This document shows positions 47,418 through 61,349 of a stretch of 64,000 bases of DNA, piece by piece; position 1 is the stretch's first letter; each line of letters starts with the position of its first letter. This DNA comes from Trifolium pratense (lineage: Eukaryota; Streptophyta; Magnoliopsida; Fabales; Fabaceae). Under the pieces are notes generated by a model that worked only from the letters and a program-made list of their open reading frames with translations, did not search any database and was not told the origin of the DNA. The position numbers were made by a program, and so were the translations under genes. Location: NCBI RefSeq assembly GCF_020283565.1, contig NC_060059.1, forward strand, positions 26,609,838-26,673,837, in the 5' to 3' direction.

Positions 47418-50400
47418 TCAAAGCTTCATAACAAGACCGATTGGACAATGATCGCTGCCAACGACATCAGGGAGAATGTATGAATCATGAACTTTGTCAG
47501 CTATGGACTCCGAGACAAGGAAATAATCAAGACGCCATCCTGTTTTAAATTTTGAAAAGAAAAATCATTGACAGAACAAACAAAGTTTGTTTGAAATGAA
47601 TTCAAAGTTCATTCAGATGATTGAAAGTTAACTCACTACTAATACAAAGAGATATGCACAGTCGCATGTTATGTGCAGTTCGTCAAAAGTAATTATCATT
47701 AAACATATTGTAAAATGCAACTAGACAATTTTTTTAGCCCAAAGGTAAGAGGTGAAGTAGGTGGATAGCTACCATATTAAGTGAAGCATTTGAATTGGAA
47801 TCGTATTTAAAACTTGTCTTAATCGAATTTCAAATACCAGTGTTGTGAAGCACAAGATATAAGTTGACTTTAGAAAAAATTGAAAGAACAGTTAAAAGAT
47901 TTTATCTATAATAAAGTGTAAACATTGGCAAATGTTCGATGCACACTAACTATTAAGTATGAAAAACACCTCTGTTAAACTTGCGGCCACCATGGCGATA
48001 ACCCCAATAAGTATATCCAACAACACCAGGATGCTGCCTTCTAAAGGTATCTACAAATCCCTTTGATAACAAGTTTGTCTCAAAGGATTTCCTCTCTTCA
48101 TCTGTGAACCCAGCACTCCTTTTGTTTCCCTGTGGATACATTATGTAACTATCAGAGTACATTAAAACACTGTGCTCTCGGTAACTTGTACAAACTTTTT
48201 ATTATTCATGATGTTATCAAAAAGGTTATCTATTTACATTTCATCTTGTCTTTGTTTTCTACATAAATAAGATCAAAAAAGGGAAAGAGGGAGACATGAC
48301 ATAATACCAAAATATTAGGTTATTCTCCTAAAAGGATGCCATTGGCCCTGAACAGAGATGATGACTTAAAACTTTGTTACACACGTGAACACTAGGAACA
48401 CTTGTTAATAATTGCAATATTGCTATATGCACCAGTTCAAGGATAACGGAGCCTTCAACATGAGTTTAACTTAATACTAGTAGCAGATAATTGCACATGA
48501 CAGCGACAGATAATTGTGTTTATGCATATCTGTAGTTATAATGATATTGACTGGAGTAGTACCACCTTGGCATGATTTGAGTTAGACCAACCCCGTACCA
48601 ACTTACAAGTACAGCTCTTTCAAAGAAATATTGAGTTCTATAATATTGAAATTTGCTTTGAAATTTTGAAGTCACCCATAATGAGATTATTGACTTATAC
48701 ATGCAATCACTTACAGCAGGATTGTATATGTCTATCTCTTCATGAGCACAATTCAGATCACCGGTCAAAACTACAGGCTTTGACTTTTCCAGCTCCTGTA
48801 CCAAGCCGAAAATAAATCGCATATGAATCTTAGTACTAGGTGCGTAACAACTACAATTTTAATAACATATTATTGGAAAACATTTACCCAAATAAATACT
48901 AATCATATGGAAAGAGAATGTACAACATAAGAAATCATTCTGCACCTCAAACAGTGATTCATTCCAAACGTCATTTCAACATGTTTTTCTATTCCAAATG
49001 CATTTTGGTTTTTCAAATATAAAACTATCAAGTAAAAAAGAATATTTAGCCCCAAGGTTGCTGAGCACTTTTTTTTTACAATGCAGCTGAGAATCGAACC
49101 CAGGACCTCATGGATACTACCCAAATCCCTTGCCACTAGACCAAACCTAGTTGCTTAAAATATTAGAGACTACCACTAACCTATTGATACACATTTCGAA
49201 GGTTGATGAGCACTAATGGGTCAACAAGTAAAACTAAATACACCTCACTTAAAATTGAAACGAGAAGAAATCATGCTCTAGATGCTCGGTATCATTAATA
49301 ACTTTGCAATGAGTTTTATAATCAATATCAAAACGATTAAATGTTGTCTTTATGAAGCACCCTACTATTAGGTTAAGTCCGTGCAAAATTATTCAATCCT
49401 GTTTACTCCTCCATATGGTGATTTTAGAGACTAAATATAGATGAAAATTTTCACTTGAATCACCAAATGTGTCGGTAAAAATAGAAGTTTTTTGTAAGGA
49501 ATAAAATTGATAGTAGGATATTTTATAAGAACTTAATACATGCAAACATGGCTAAAATGAATTATCTCTATCTTGGCTATACCATACACCGAATTTCGTA
49601 TAAATGACAAAGGAAAAAAGTTCACAAAGGATGGATGACGTATTCTGAAAAGACAAGTAAATATAATAGTATTAAAAGAGCGATATATACATACAACAAA
49701 GTTAATTAAGCCAAGTAATACATACTTTCAAATAATTGCTGAGAGCTGGATCCCATTCGGTTACTCTGTAAGACTAGATTCAAATACAGAAAGATTAGAT
49801 ATACGAGGATTCATTTTCTAGATTGAAATATAGAAAAACAATTCAGAAAGAAATATAAAAGTAACATATTTGAATGCAAGTACCAGTCTTTTCAAGCCAT
49901 CTCCAGAATTAGGCACATATCCAGTTACCAGATAAAATGTATCAAACTCTACGGTCACAAGTCTACCCTCACTATCATGATCAGATATACCTAGGCCATA
50001 TCGAACTGAAAGAGGCTTTATCTGCCAGAATTTCAATTAAAAGAAAATAATATTAGAAAAAGAATTATAAACTGAACACCATTCTTGCATTTTGTAAATG
50101 AAGCATGCAAATGGCTAAGCTATCCTGCAAATGGTTATTTCTCGAAGTTGAATGATTAAGCAACAGAGTAGAGTACCAGACAACCACGATATAAGAACAA
50201 ATGTAATTAGTGTTTAGCTTTATTGAGGAAAGAATATGCCTAAAGTAGGCAGCGACAAAAGCTTCACCTGAAGTAGGTAGAAAATAATGTTATATTATCA
50301 TTAATATCATTGACAAAAACTTCATTTAAAAAAATGTGTACAACAAATCACACTATAATAATCGTGTATCGTCACATCTAAAGTCTCCATACTATAAATA

Positions 50401-53400
50401 GTCTTTTCTTCTAAATGTAGAAAAAAAAAACAATTTTACGTTATGTACCAAAAGTTTCCATTAAGTATGAGGAGGGAGAATGAACATAGTGAACAGTGAA
50501 CACACCCTTGAGATGATTGCTGTTCCAGAATAACCAAGCTTAGAAACGCTACATGTCCAAAAGCTGTTCTCATAGCCATCTAGCAGTCGCTGTTTTATTT
50601 CCTCGGTATCCTTCTCCTGTTAGCAAAACCAGAGCACTCATAAATAAGAGAGAATATGACCTCTTAAGAATTTCACAAACATAAACATCATGGTTGATAG
50701 ATTTTATCAGGCAGCAAGACTGTCAGAAGTAGCTTCTCCATATTTACATATTTTGCGATTTGCAAATCAACACTCTTTTGCTATCATGGTAAAGAAACTC
50801 TTCGTATTATATTACTCAACTTTACCTTTTATTAATAACCCTTAGGTTCTACTATAACATAAAACTATTGAAGAATTCTCATGACCAAGAACAGCCTCAA
50901 AACATCGATCTTTGTGCTAGTGATTTTGTTGAAGAACTTCTGTTCTTCGAAAGAAAACAGATTTGATTTGAGAGATTAAAATGAGTCGCAAGTCAAAAAA
51001 TAGCCCTACTGCCAGCTCATTGTCTTTCTAATCACAAGCCAACCTTAACAATTCATACTAATTTGAGAAGCCGCTACTATGCTTGTTGAAGTCAATATCA
51101 AGCTCATCCACTATTACCCATGCCAAACCCATGTCCAATTTGGCTTCAATAAACTAGTAAAACTAAAAAAAAAAATTCCAAACAAGCAAGACTAATGTTC
51201 TAACTTGTTCTTCCGATGACCTCAAAATTAGAGGTCCTTCAGCAAGTGTCTGCAACTTGCAACTTATCTACAAGAAACCTTCACCAAATTTCTATAGAGA
51301 TCAAACTAGTTGAAAGTGCAGAAGTCATTGACAAAAAAGATTGAGCGAGAAAAACATGTCCCATGTATCACAAAATATGTTGAATACCAATATATGTTTC
51401 GTGCCACTCACTTACAAAATAGCATAGAGTTCTACCTTCATTATAATAAAAGACCTTTGAAACTATTAACCAAACATTAACTTCTTGCAAAATCAAAATA
51501 TCTAGAATACTAAGATATTCAGCAATCAAAGCAAAATAGTTTGATATCTTGAAAACGAAAATGATTAAGTTCAGGATTTTCTCCGTCCTTTATTTTTTCT
51601 GATGTTATGTCCTATTGTTATTCACTTGAGAAGAGCATCTTTCTACACCATAAAAGCAAAGTCTTAAAATCAGTTAGTTCTTAGCTTAGTGTTTCCACAA
51701 CCATCAGAATTTACCAAAACTAATATTCTACCTGCAGTTTAGTCTCTTGCAAGCACAATACATCGAAGTCTTCCCTTTGGGCCAGTTGAAGTGCTGAGAA
51801 TCCCTCTAATTTTAGCAATGCTCTCAATCCATTGACATTCCATGACAAAAGCTTGACAAATTTTGTATCCCGAGAAAGAGGTGGGGGTCTCATAGTTCTA
51901 GGATTATAAGCAATCCAATGCTTTTGAGGTTTCTTGTGAGCAAGAACAGTCCATGTTTCAGTTTGAATAGTGGATGTACTGATTTCATCTGATTGCACTA
52001 CAGTGCTAACATCATCCGTAGATACTTTTCTCTTTGCTCTAGACGGCTTAAAATCTGAGGAAAAAACACCCATAGAAGATTAACTTAATCACTGCATGTA
52101 GAGAGTATATAATTCTACATAATCTAGAGTTTAGAACACAACCTGAAACCTCGTCTGATTTAACCATCAGCTTCTTTTTGGTTGTCGCTTTGACAATTTT
52201 GCTTTCGGGTTCTAATTGTTTTAACCTTGTCTTATCCTTGTTAAGTTCATCTGTCTCTAGAGTATCATTAACATCATCCACATGCTTTTCAGAAGAAATG
52301 GACAGCACTTGCTCTTCTCTAATTTGAGAATCTTGTTCTGCAGAACACGAACAGACTTTTTAACCATTGCAACAATGAGGTTAAGGAAAAAATAAAGACA
52401 CTGTTCGGAGACAATAATAATTAAAGTTGAACAAAAAAATAAATTTCATCTCTTCCTTAAGAAACAACAAGACTTAAAGAATGTTGACAGAATCTCTTCC
52501 TTAAGAAACAACAAGACTTAGAGAATGTTGACAGAATTGTACCACACATATTATTGTCCATGAAACTCTTCAAGGCAGACAAAAGATCTTCTTTACGACC
52601 TTTGGCAGGGACCCTTATACTCCTGAGAATTGAAAACCATTCTCAACATATAGATAACTTCACAATGTTGTTTCTTTTTTGTTTTTGTTTTTGGTACAAA
52701 ACTTCACAATGTTGTTTCTAACTAGAACTAAAACAGTAACTACATTTTAAGAGAAAAGCATATTTACATACTTCAATGTCTTCCGGAGTTCCGAAACAGT
52801 CATGGTGTCAACTATGGCCGGGTCATTTCTTAATCTCTCAATCTCAATGGAATAGCTACCAACATCATTTTCCTATATTATCAACTTTTAGTTAATAACC
52901 AAAAGAAGTACGAGAGAAAAGAGGATTATAACCTATGAAGCACAGACACCAAACACAACATAGGATACATTGACACCAATAATAATTTAACAAATAGAAG
53001 TAAATGAATGTAACCACATGTGTCGGTGTCTGAAACACGTCAGTCATCGATGCATGTCAAACACCAGACACAATTTCATTTTGAAATGTCGGTGCTACAC
53101 AGATTACAATAGTACTAACGGCCCTTTGGATTTGGCTTATTTTTGAGCATATGAAAATAGCTTATGCAAATAAATAAACTTTTAAGTTAATTCATAAATT
53201 TTCACTAACAAAAATTGTATTTTTATAAGTCATTTTCTCATAAACTACCTTGAAAAGCTTATATTAATACACAAAAACTTATTTATTTGCGTAAGCTCAA
53301 AAATAAGTCAATCCAAACGGGCTCTAAGAGTAGCATAAAAATGACAATATGATTTAAACATGAATTAGACCTTAACAATAATATGATTCTTGGAACTTGG

Positions 53401-53505
53401 GGTTGCTTCCAACCCTTTGAGCTTGATATCCTTGTTAACCTCAACAAATGATGAAATGGGTTCTGATGAATTTGAAAAGGGTCTTTTCAATCTTTTAGAC
53501 CCCAT
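47418..53505 (-). CDS. ARP: AP endonuclease ARP with SAP domain (11 exons)
   Basis: Exons on the minus strand: 53371-53505, 52772-52872, 52543-52622, 52143-52337, 51732-52054, 50506-50616, 49884-50021, 49726-49773, 48715-48795, 47970-48129 and 47418-47539. All phases agree and give 497 residues. It cuts DNA next to abasic sites in base-excision repair, in nucleus or plastid. A SAP DNA-binding domain lies at about residues 70-105 ([20 protein letters not shown]), then a charged linker. The exonuclease-endonuclease-phosphatase fold starts at WNVNGLR (242-248). Active-site residues are Asn243, Glu274 (QETK), Asp390 and Asn392 (GDLN), and Asp487-His488 (GSDHCP), as in human APE1. The pre-domain motif [13 protein letters not shown] is shared with Arabidopsis ARP, whose redox activity is known. 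Intron 8 carries a SINE. Confidence 0.95.
49050..49155 (-). mobile_element. tRNA-derived SINE in ARP intron 8
   Basis: On the minus strand: gcaactaggtttggtctagt then ggcaaggg (A box) and GGTTCGATTCTC (B box), ending in an A run (tttttttt on the plus strand at 49070-49078). About 100 bp. A short repeat, agcaac, occurs at both sides but is too short to prove the target duplication. Confidence 0.65.
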
Positions 53506-54346
53506 TGCTTTCACACAAAGACAACAAACCAAGCTTTTGGTACTGAAATGCTTCTGAACACTGCAAAAACTACAACATTCTTATGAGAGTGTGTGACAAA
53601 TACAACATTTTGAAGTTATTTTAAAATAAGTTAAATTAAAGGAAAAATAAAAATCAAACATTTTTTTTTCCAAGAAAAGAAAAACGCAGAATAAATTTAT
53701 ATTAATGAAAAGGAATTTGGGAAATAAAGAAGAGAGAGAAGAAACCTTGTAAGATTGATAGAGGTTGAAGAGACGAAATGCAAGAGTTGTTTCATGTCAG
53801 GTCAGGTAAACACCGAACGCAGAAAGAACCGCCAACATAGGCTCATAGTATAATCTAAGAATGATTATTAAAATTCGATTTTGCCCTTTTGGCCTTTTTT
53901 TTTCGTTTTTGTTTGCACTTACATTGAGGGTTAAACTTGGAATTAATTGCATAAAAGTCTCACATTCATTCTCAAGCCACTTTTCGAACCATGACTTTTT
54001 TGCCCTTCAATATTTACACGAACACTTTATTTTACAAAGGATAATATAAAAAGCAATATTGTAATTTCACAAATTTATTTCACGCTGCCTAACCTACAAC
54101 TCATTCACTTTAATTTGAATTTCAAATTTTAGATATTTCAATCTTATCTTTTCTCTTTCGGTCAAATACAGGTCTCTCTTTCCATAAAACAACAACGGTC
54201 AAAGGAGGGAGAAAGAAGAAGATTCACAACAGAAGAAAAATAACATGAAGAAAGAAGAATGTAACATGAGTTAGTGATTTTCTCTATAATCATCTCTCTC
54301 TATACTGTAAAATTTGTGGTTTCTTCTTCTTTATTGTTTTCAAAAC
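53506..54346. other. ARP upstream region, no gene
   Basis: Contains ARP leader and promoter sequence and then intergenic DNA. A purine-rich stretch (aggagggagaaagaagaaga, about 54205) lies just before the LTR element. The plus-strand frame at 53861-54049 shows no domain. Confidence 0.45.
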
Positions 54347-54902
54347 TGACGCAGTACGGAAGCGTGAAGGAAAAGCAAGCGTTAATCCTATAATAAAACA
54401 CAGGTTCGCAAGCTACAAACCTGTTAGATAAGGCTCTGGAATCCACCAGATTTCCGGAATCTACCAGAAAGAGTAACTAATCTAGAATCCACTAGACTTC
54501 TGGAATCCACCAGAAGGAGTAATTTGGAATCCACCAAATTTGAGAAAAATCTCTGTATTTTTATTCAATCAAAAGGTTGCCTTCAAGGCTACAATAATTT
54601 AGTTTAAATAGGAGTGAAAAATAAAATTAACAAATCTCCTAAAAAATTGTAAAAATAAAAACAACAAACCTAGCTAAATAAAAATTACAAATCTACCTAA
54701 AATATAAAAATAACTAACCTAGTTGAAATATAAAAATAAGAAATCAACCTAAAATATAATAAAACAAAATCTAACTAAAAGAACTCGACCCCGAGTTCTC
54801 GTTTTGATAAAGAGCTTCCTTTGCAGGTTGACTCCTCCAATGAACTAGAGACCACCCTCTTGGATCCCATTGAATGAAGTGAGAGGACCTGTCTCGTGTC
54901 AA

Positions 54903-57900
54903 CACTACAAGAAAATTGTTAGTTAGCGACGGTTTTGGAAGGGTTTAGCGGCGGTTTTAAACTGCCGCAAACATGAATAACGACGGTTTCAGTAATGACG
55001 CAAATCCTGGCGTCGTCGCACATAATGGCGACAGTTTTCTAAACCGCCACACAAACCGTCGCAACATACGTAGCGTCGGTTTCCAACCGTCGTCAATTGA
55101 TTTTAAACCGTCGCAAAGTTAAAAGTGCAAGAAGTTTATTTCACCCTTTCCTGACGGTTTGAAACTGTCGTTGATTCTAGCGTTGGTTTAAAACCGTCGC
55201 AATACTTTTTTAAATAAAAAAAAAATTCAGGTGGTTTTTGGCACAGATAATTGTTCTTTTCCTAATTTTTTTTTCACTTAATGACTAATGTTAAAAAGAA
55301 CTACTAAATTAATTTTGCTACTCATCCATAGAATAAAAAAATGTATTTTTCAATGGATTCTTTAAAAGAAGGTGATACTCATACTAGAGTTTATAATTTT
55401 GTTATCAAATTAAGTGCAATTTAAAATAGTATATTAGTATCAATATCTAACACTACGCAGCCAATACATGACACAGATTCAAAAACATGTTTTCTTTATG
55501 ATTAACCAACAATACAATCATACTGTCAAAAAAACCAACAATACAATGAGATGTAAAGTGCAATTGCATATGGAGAGCAAACAAAATGTCAGAGGCACAT
55601 ATGCATAATCTAAGTGAAATGTGTATTATCTCTACATATCCACTCACTTAGAAACTCAGTTCCATTCCATCATAGGGATTGAGCCACCTGATGCCACTAT
55701 TTGCTGCTCAAGCTGCAATTAGTATCCATAAAAGAAATATAAATTACAAGTCTAAATCCTGAAATATATATAACATTATTCGGCCGAACTTTTTTATCAA
55801 GTTACTTACCCTCAACAATGTTTCGGACCATGAAATTAGCAAATTCACGTCGATTTCTCTAGCATCTAACCAGTTGAGCCTTGTTCAAGTAGCTTTGTTC
55901 TTCAAACTTTTGCACTCACTGTTAATTCTTCATGAAGCCAAAATTATGAAACAGGGGTGTATTGTGTTGCAAGTTAGACAAGTGTTTGAAACAAAGATTT
56001 GTATAACACTTTACTTATATGTCATGTCGAACAATCATGTAATACATTTTCATAATCAAGATAACTATATATATTATAGAGTGAAATTGAAACAATGCAG
56101 TAGATGTCTATAACATTATAGCTCAATATTTACAACACAAGATTAAAACAAAATGCAAATTATGAAGTAACAAAACCTATTACCATATTTTATTAGTTTA
56201 TATTTGTACCTCTCAGAAAATTGGAAGACAATACCAACCCTTTCCGGCACCAACGGCTCTGGAGATTAACTAGACAGGTAGATAACATGAATGTTCAATA
56301 AAGCAGATTTACAAAAGAGTAAAAAGATGTAAGACCTGCAAGAGAGTTGTTTTTCCCGCTTCCACTCTGTCCGAAAATTAGACCTAAATTGTGGCAATTG
56401 ACAGAAATGAGCTACCACATAAATGAAAAATCCTTTTCTCCTTTACGACATATGTAAAACATCCAGCATTTATATGTTAAAACAGTTTATCCAGAATGCT
56501 AGTTAAAGTGGTTTTATGAGGGACTATAAGGAGATACAATAGGTCTTTATCTAGTTTAACCAGGATAGATACAAGGAGATACATCATGCTAGTTTGACCA
56601 AGGACTACAAGGGGATACATTAGGTCCTTATATTTTAGGATTGGTTCAATAAAATAGTATACCTTTGCACTGTTATCCTTAAACTGGTGAACATGAGCAT
56701 CCATTTTTTTGAAGTCAACATTTTTTTGATCCCTGCACATGTAAAACCAATAGAACATAAAAAATCATGCACTTCTCCATATTCAAGTCATATATCTTAC
56801 TAACTGAACTGAATTCAATGCTTATATTTAGGGGATTAATAGAACTGGATGCAGGTTACTTATTTATCAGATTTGTAGTACAATTACTAATGTGCTACAA
56901 GCCTACAATGACTTTTTTTTCCTAGATTCCACAACAGAGTTATCTACCCAAAAATATAATGAAAAAATTGCTCACATCACAAGAATGGCCAAGTTGGTGA
57001 TTTTCAAACATGTAGGTGAGGTGACAATTACCATAGTGCCTAAAATCACAAGACTTATTACATTAGTAAAAGTAGGATATATAGTTAGAATTAATTAGTT
57101 ACATGGTGTGATAGATTATACTAGATACTAGATAAGAATACACATATCAAAGTTAATTTATTTCCTCAGTTAACCCCTCTTATGAGATCTAAACTAGTAA
57201 GTATTAGCTAGCAGATAAACTATAATCTAAGCCAAAAGCCAGAAGTTCTTCTACCACCTGATTAGGAAAATAACATTAATTATAATGACATTAATATTCA
57301 TTTTATAAGATCATAGCTCAAGAACTAATGGACCAAAGGACGTAAATTGAAGGTGTTTTGGATGATAAGCTCTTACCAGATAAAGAAAGAAGATGGCTTC
57401 TTTTGGCCTAGTTTCTTAACTTGCCTCATCACATTGGCAAGTTTTGGTCCTTGAATTACAAATGCTTCAACTTCCACCTATGTCATACAATAAGCATCTG
57501 ATACTTGTATCTTGTTTGTATTCCATTGACAAAATTGCAGAAAATTCATAAATATAATTCACAAATTAAACTTAAACCTTGAAAAAAATCTCACAATCAC
57601 TAATAAAAGCTCTTCTTCCCACTCTAGCATTCCACAAACTTAAACTTAAACCTGCATTTTCAAGAAGGAATTTTCAAGCAACTAGTTTAATTTTCGATCC
57701 TTGTTTCCTATACACACAACAAATCTAACACAAAATTGGAAAAACTACATAATCAAATGGAAATAGTATTCTTCTATTACATCTCATATTGATCATTTCA
57801 TCATAGTAAAATCAAAACATTTTTGAGTTCATATTAGCTCTGTTCATATAAGTTTGAAATAAATCAATAAGCTCATCTGCATTCTGAAGAGGTTGTGCCA

Positions 57901-59292
57901 ATGCTTGTGGAAGACACTATAAACACAGGCTGGCATACTATACATGATTTGAAACAAGCAGATAAAATCAATTTCAACTCTGGAAACGTTTCCCCTAATA
58001 TTTATTCATTGTAACAATCAAAACAATCAGAACAGAAAATCTAAGTGGACTAAGCCTAGGGTGGATGATTATATATTAAAGGTAACTAACTGCGATGCAA
58101 ATTTAATTAACAGAAGAAGGTACCTGGGTTTGACAAGGGAAACGCTCTCGCCGTTGCTACGTGGAAGATGATTGAAGCTATGGCGATCTACAAGGCGATG
58201 AAACTCGCTCGGCACTGTTGCTTCACAAAATTACAATGAATTTCTGTGTTAGTCCATGCTTGTTCATTACTTGAAGTTTTCTTTTCCTATTCAATGTTGG
58301 TTTTGTCTCATTCTAAAGCTACATCTTCATCAGAGAAGTACCTTACTCTTATAAATTTCTTTCAAATATTCCTTTTCCTAAGCATTTTAAGCCTAAGTAT
58401 TTGAGATAATCTTATTTCTTCTAGAAGGAAACAGTTAGCAATTTCTATTTCAAATAATCCAATTTCTCATAACAATGATTCAGTCACAGAGTAACACCTC
58501 TCATAAAATTAGATAAAGTTAGCAATCATACAAGCTACAAAACCATATTTATGGAATCAAACAATTCATACAAGCTAGGAAACATTCAATTTCAAATACC
58601 AAATTACCAATAATTGAATCAGAACTGAATAACAGGGTTTGATTTGCATAAAATTTCAAAGTAAAATTGGAAATAAAATTTAACCAAATGAACCTGGATT
58701 TTGAAGTTTGATTGAATGAACAAAGCACGAATATGAATATTTGAACGAATCTCGGCGAAAAATGAATCTGAAGCTTGATTGAAGGAAGCAGAAGCTGAAT
58801 AACAATGAAATGTCAAAACCCTAATTACCAAATTTCAAAATCATACTAAATTAAGTGAACCTAATTACCAAATTTAACCTAATGAACCTGAATTATGAAG
58901 ATTGAAGCTAAAGTTGAACGAATTTGAGGAGAAGGTTTGAAGCCGATTGAAAGTATTCGAGTTCGAGCTTGAGTTTGATCGAACAAGAAGGAATCGATGA
59001 AAATCTGTGAGTGATTGAACAAATCTGCGAAGAACGAAGGTTTGAGAAAAAATATGTGAAGAACTAAGGGATTGAAGGAATCGATTTTGAATGAATATGT
59101 GAAGAAGGAAGGGTTTGAGAAAAATTCAAATTCCGGAGAGAAAAATAGAGCGAATATGAGTGCGCGAAAAGTAGAAAAAGTCACGACGGTTTAGGATAAC
59201 AGCCACAAAGTATCTGGAAAATATGATAGCGGCGACGGTTCCAAAGAACAGCCGCTACATATCAGTCGCAAGAGACAAAAATTTTTGTAGTG
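54903..59292. mobile_element. CACTA (CMC/En-Spm) element, 4.4 kb
   Basis: It starts CACTACAAGAAAATTG and ends ATTTTTGTAGTG, the diagnostic CACTA ends, with a 3-bp duplication (caa) on both sides. Subterminal repeats of GCGACGGTTT and its complement AAACCGTCGC crowd the first 300 bp and the last 120 bp. No complete transposase is visible. It contains exon-like scraps on the minus strand near 56340-56390 (GQSGSGKNNSLA, P-loop-like) and 57377-57478 (QGPKLANVMRQVKKLGQKKP). It split the LTR element's gag-like frame. Confidence 0.88.
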
Positions 59293-59295
59293 CAA

Positions 59296-59894
59296 CACAT
59301 CCAAATGACCACCGGGGTTCCATTGCTCAAAGATAGCACACAAAATTGGAAATTTATCACAAAAGGGTATTTGACCCAACTCAGTTAATATGCTTGAGCT
59401 AGTGCCGAAACCATAAGATTTAAGGTAAAACCCGAATGGAACCCGATCTACAAGCAAATCCTTGAGTTCAATGTGACGGCTGTGATGCGGCGGTTTTGCT
59501 GAGATGGAAGTCGCTGCATGCATCCTAGTGTCCAAAGGTTCTAGTGGCGGTGAGGTTGTTGCCGGATTTCGCACAAATACATCTGGCTTAGACGGAGCCG
59601 CCACAGGTAGGTCGACATCAAGTTGTGGATCGCCAGACTTGCACAAGACAATTTTTTTATCATAGTTGAAGTCTCTTCACCTCCCTTTTCGGACACAACT
59701 TCCTCATCCTCAGAACTCGAGTCATCAGTAGATGGGTTGTTGTCGTCATTTCTAATGTTGTTATTGTTTTTATTGTTGTTGCAGTTTCGGTTGTTGTTAG
59801 CGACGTCGTCCCCCTTAGTCGTCAATGTCGTCAACTTATCCGACAGAGCTTTGACCATTATAGCTAAATCGGCAAGGTCTGCCCTCGTCACCAT
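59296..59894 (-). pseudogene. Gag-like frame of the small LTR element, 5' part
   Basis: Starting at ATG 59894 next to the primer site, the frame reads MVTRADLADLAIMVKALSDK, then Asn-rich and Ser/Glu/Asp-rich linkers. A frame shift near 59640 is needed to continue into LPVAAPSKPDVFVRNPATT and GQIPFCDKFPILCAIFEQW. The CACTA element then interrupts it. The last part (WDPRGWSLVHWRSQPAKEA) lies beyond the CACTA at 54780-54898. I do not recognise a Pfam-like domain, but position and composition fit a non-autonomous gag. Confidence 0.6.
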
Positions 59895-60377
59895 GGCTGA
59901 TCACGTTAGGAAAAGAACAGGAGAAACCTGCTCTGATACCAACTGACGCAGTACGGGAGCGTGAAGGAAAAACAAGCGCTAATCCTATAATAAAACACAG
60001 GTTCGCAAGCGACAAACCTGTTAGATAAGGCTCTGGAATCCACCAGATTTCCGGAATCCACCAGAAAGAGTAACTAATCTAGAATCCACTAGACTTCCGG
60101 AATCCACCAGAATGAGTAATTTGGAATCCACCAAATTTGAGAAAAATCTCTGTATTTTTATTCAATCAAAAGGTTGCCTTCAAGGCTACAATAATTTAGT
60201 TTAAATAGGAGTGAAAAATAAAATTAACAAATCTCCTAAAAGATTGTAAAAATAAAAACAACAAACCTAGCTAAATAAAAATTACAAATCTACCTAAAAT
60301 ATAAAAATAACTAACCTAGGTGAAATATAAAAATAAGAAATCAACCTAAAATATAATAAAACTAAATCTAACTAAAA

Positions 60378-61349
60378 TAATAATATACAGAAGAAATCCT
60401 CTTACATCAAAAAACTTACTTACTTTTACTACAAAATCTTCTTATTTGTTTCTATGTTGTGTTGGAATTTACTTACCTAGCAATTTTATGTTGTCCTGTT
60501 TCAGTTTTATGAATGCACACCATGTGTTTGACAAAATGTTCTTTCCAGTTGCAGGTGCTAATTTTTCTAACCGGAAATTTATACATGTTTCATGTTTATA
60601 GTAGATTTTTAACTAAACTAAATTACATGTTGATTAGCCTATTTGTTTCCTCTTCATTAGGTGAGCATTGTTTCTATCCTCTCTATTCTTTCTTCTTGAC
60701 ATTTTGTTCATCTGTCTGTGTTTAAATCTTGACATTTTTTTTCCTATTGATTGAAGCTAGCCGAAATGGAAAGATCAAATAGATTATATCCAGAACTGAT
60801 TTTCTATTTAAAGTTTTCAAAACTATATGCAAAACTGATTTTCTATTTGAAGATTACACATTTATAAAACCACTTGGTTAAGTTTTCAAAACTATATTTG
60901 AAGATAGAAAGAATATTTAGTAACATTATTGCAATGGTTTAGTATGAACTGCAAAAAATATATTGGTTGTAATAAGGTAATTTTTTGTAATCTTTTTTAT
61001 GTCTATGATAATATTTATTGTTATATTTCAAGATTGTACTAAGGTAATCATTTGGTCCTTATATATTTGGTCCTTATATTTGATAATGAAATCTACCGAT
61101 TTGGATCCTCAGCAGCCTTGTAATTTCAACATTTTAATCTAACTGTTATCTCATGATGTTTTCTCTGTAGCCTCCCATGTATCTTTTATATTTCAAATAT
61201 TACAATTTTACCCTTGCTAAAAACTATAACCAATTTTGTTTCTAAACACGTCAACTATTTTAGGAAACAAAATATTTGATTCAAGAATATTCCTTGCTGG
61301 AACTTTTGGACCCGCTGCAATTTGAAGCCCAAATTCAAGACCTAGTATG
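60378..61349. other. AT-rich intergenic, no gene
   Basis: No supported gene. Direct repeats such as aaaactgattttctattt at about 60794 and 60831 suggest an old element, but no ends were found. Confidence 0.4.

Larger units (their letters stand above)
54347..60377 (-). mobile_element. Small non-autonomous LTR retrotransposon split by a CACTA element
   Basis: Direct repeats 54347-54780 and 59944-60377, both 434 bp and nearly identical (tgacgcagtacgg...aatctaactaaaa), are the two LTRs. CTCTGATACCAA at 59932-59943 is the reverse complement of the initiator-Met tRNA primer site and touches the right LTR, so the element reads on the minus strand. Without the nested CACTA it is about 1.64 kb. It holds only a gag-like frame and no protease, reverse transcriptase or integrase. 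The LTR ends are not a perfect TG...CA pair, and I found no convincing target duplication. Confidence 0.85.
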
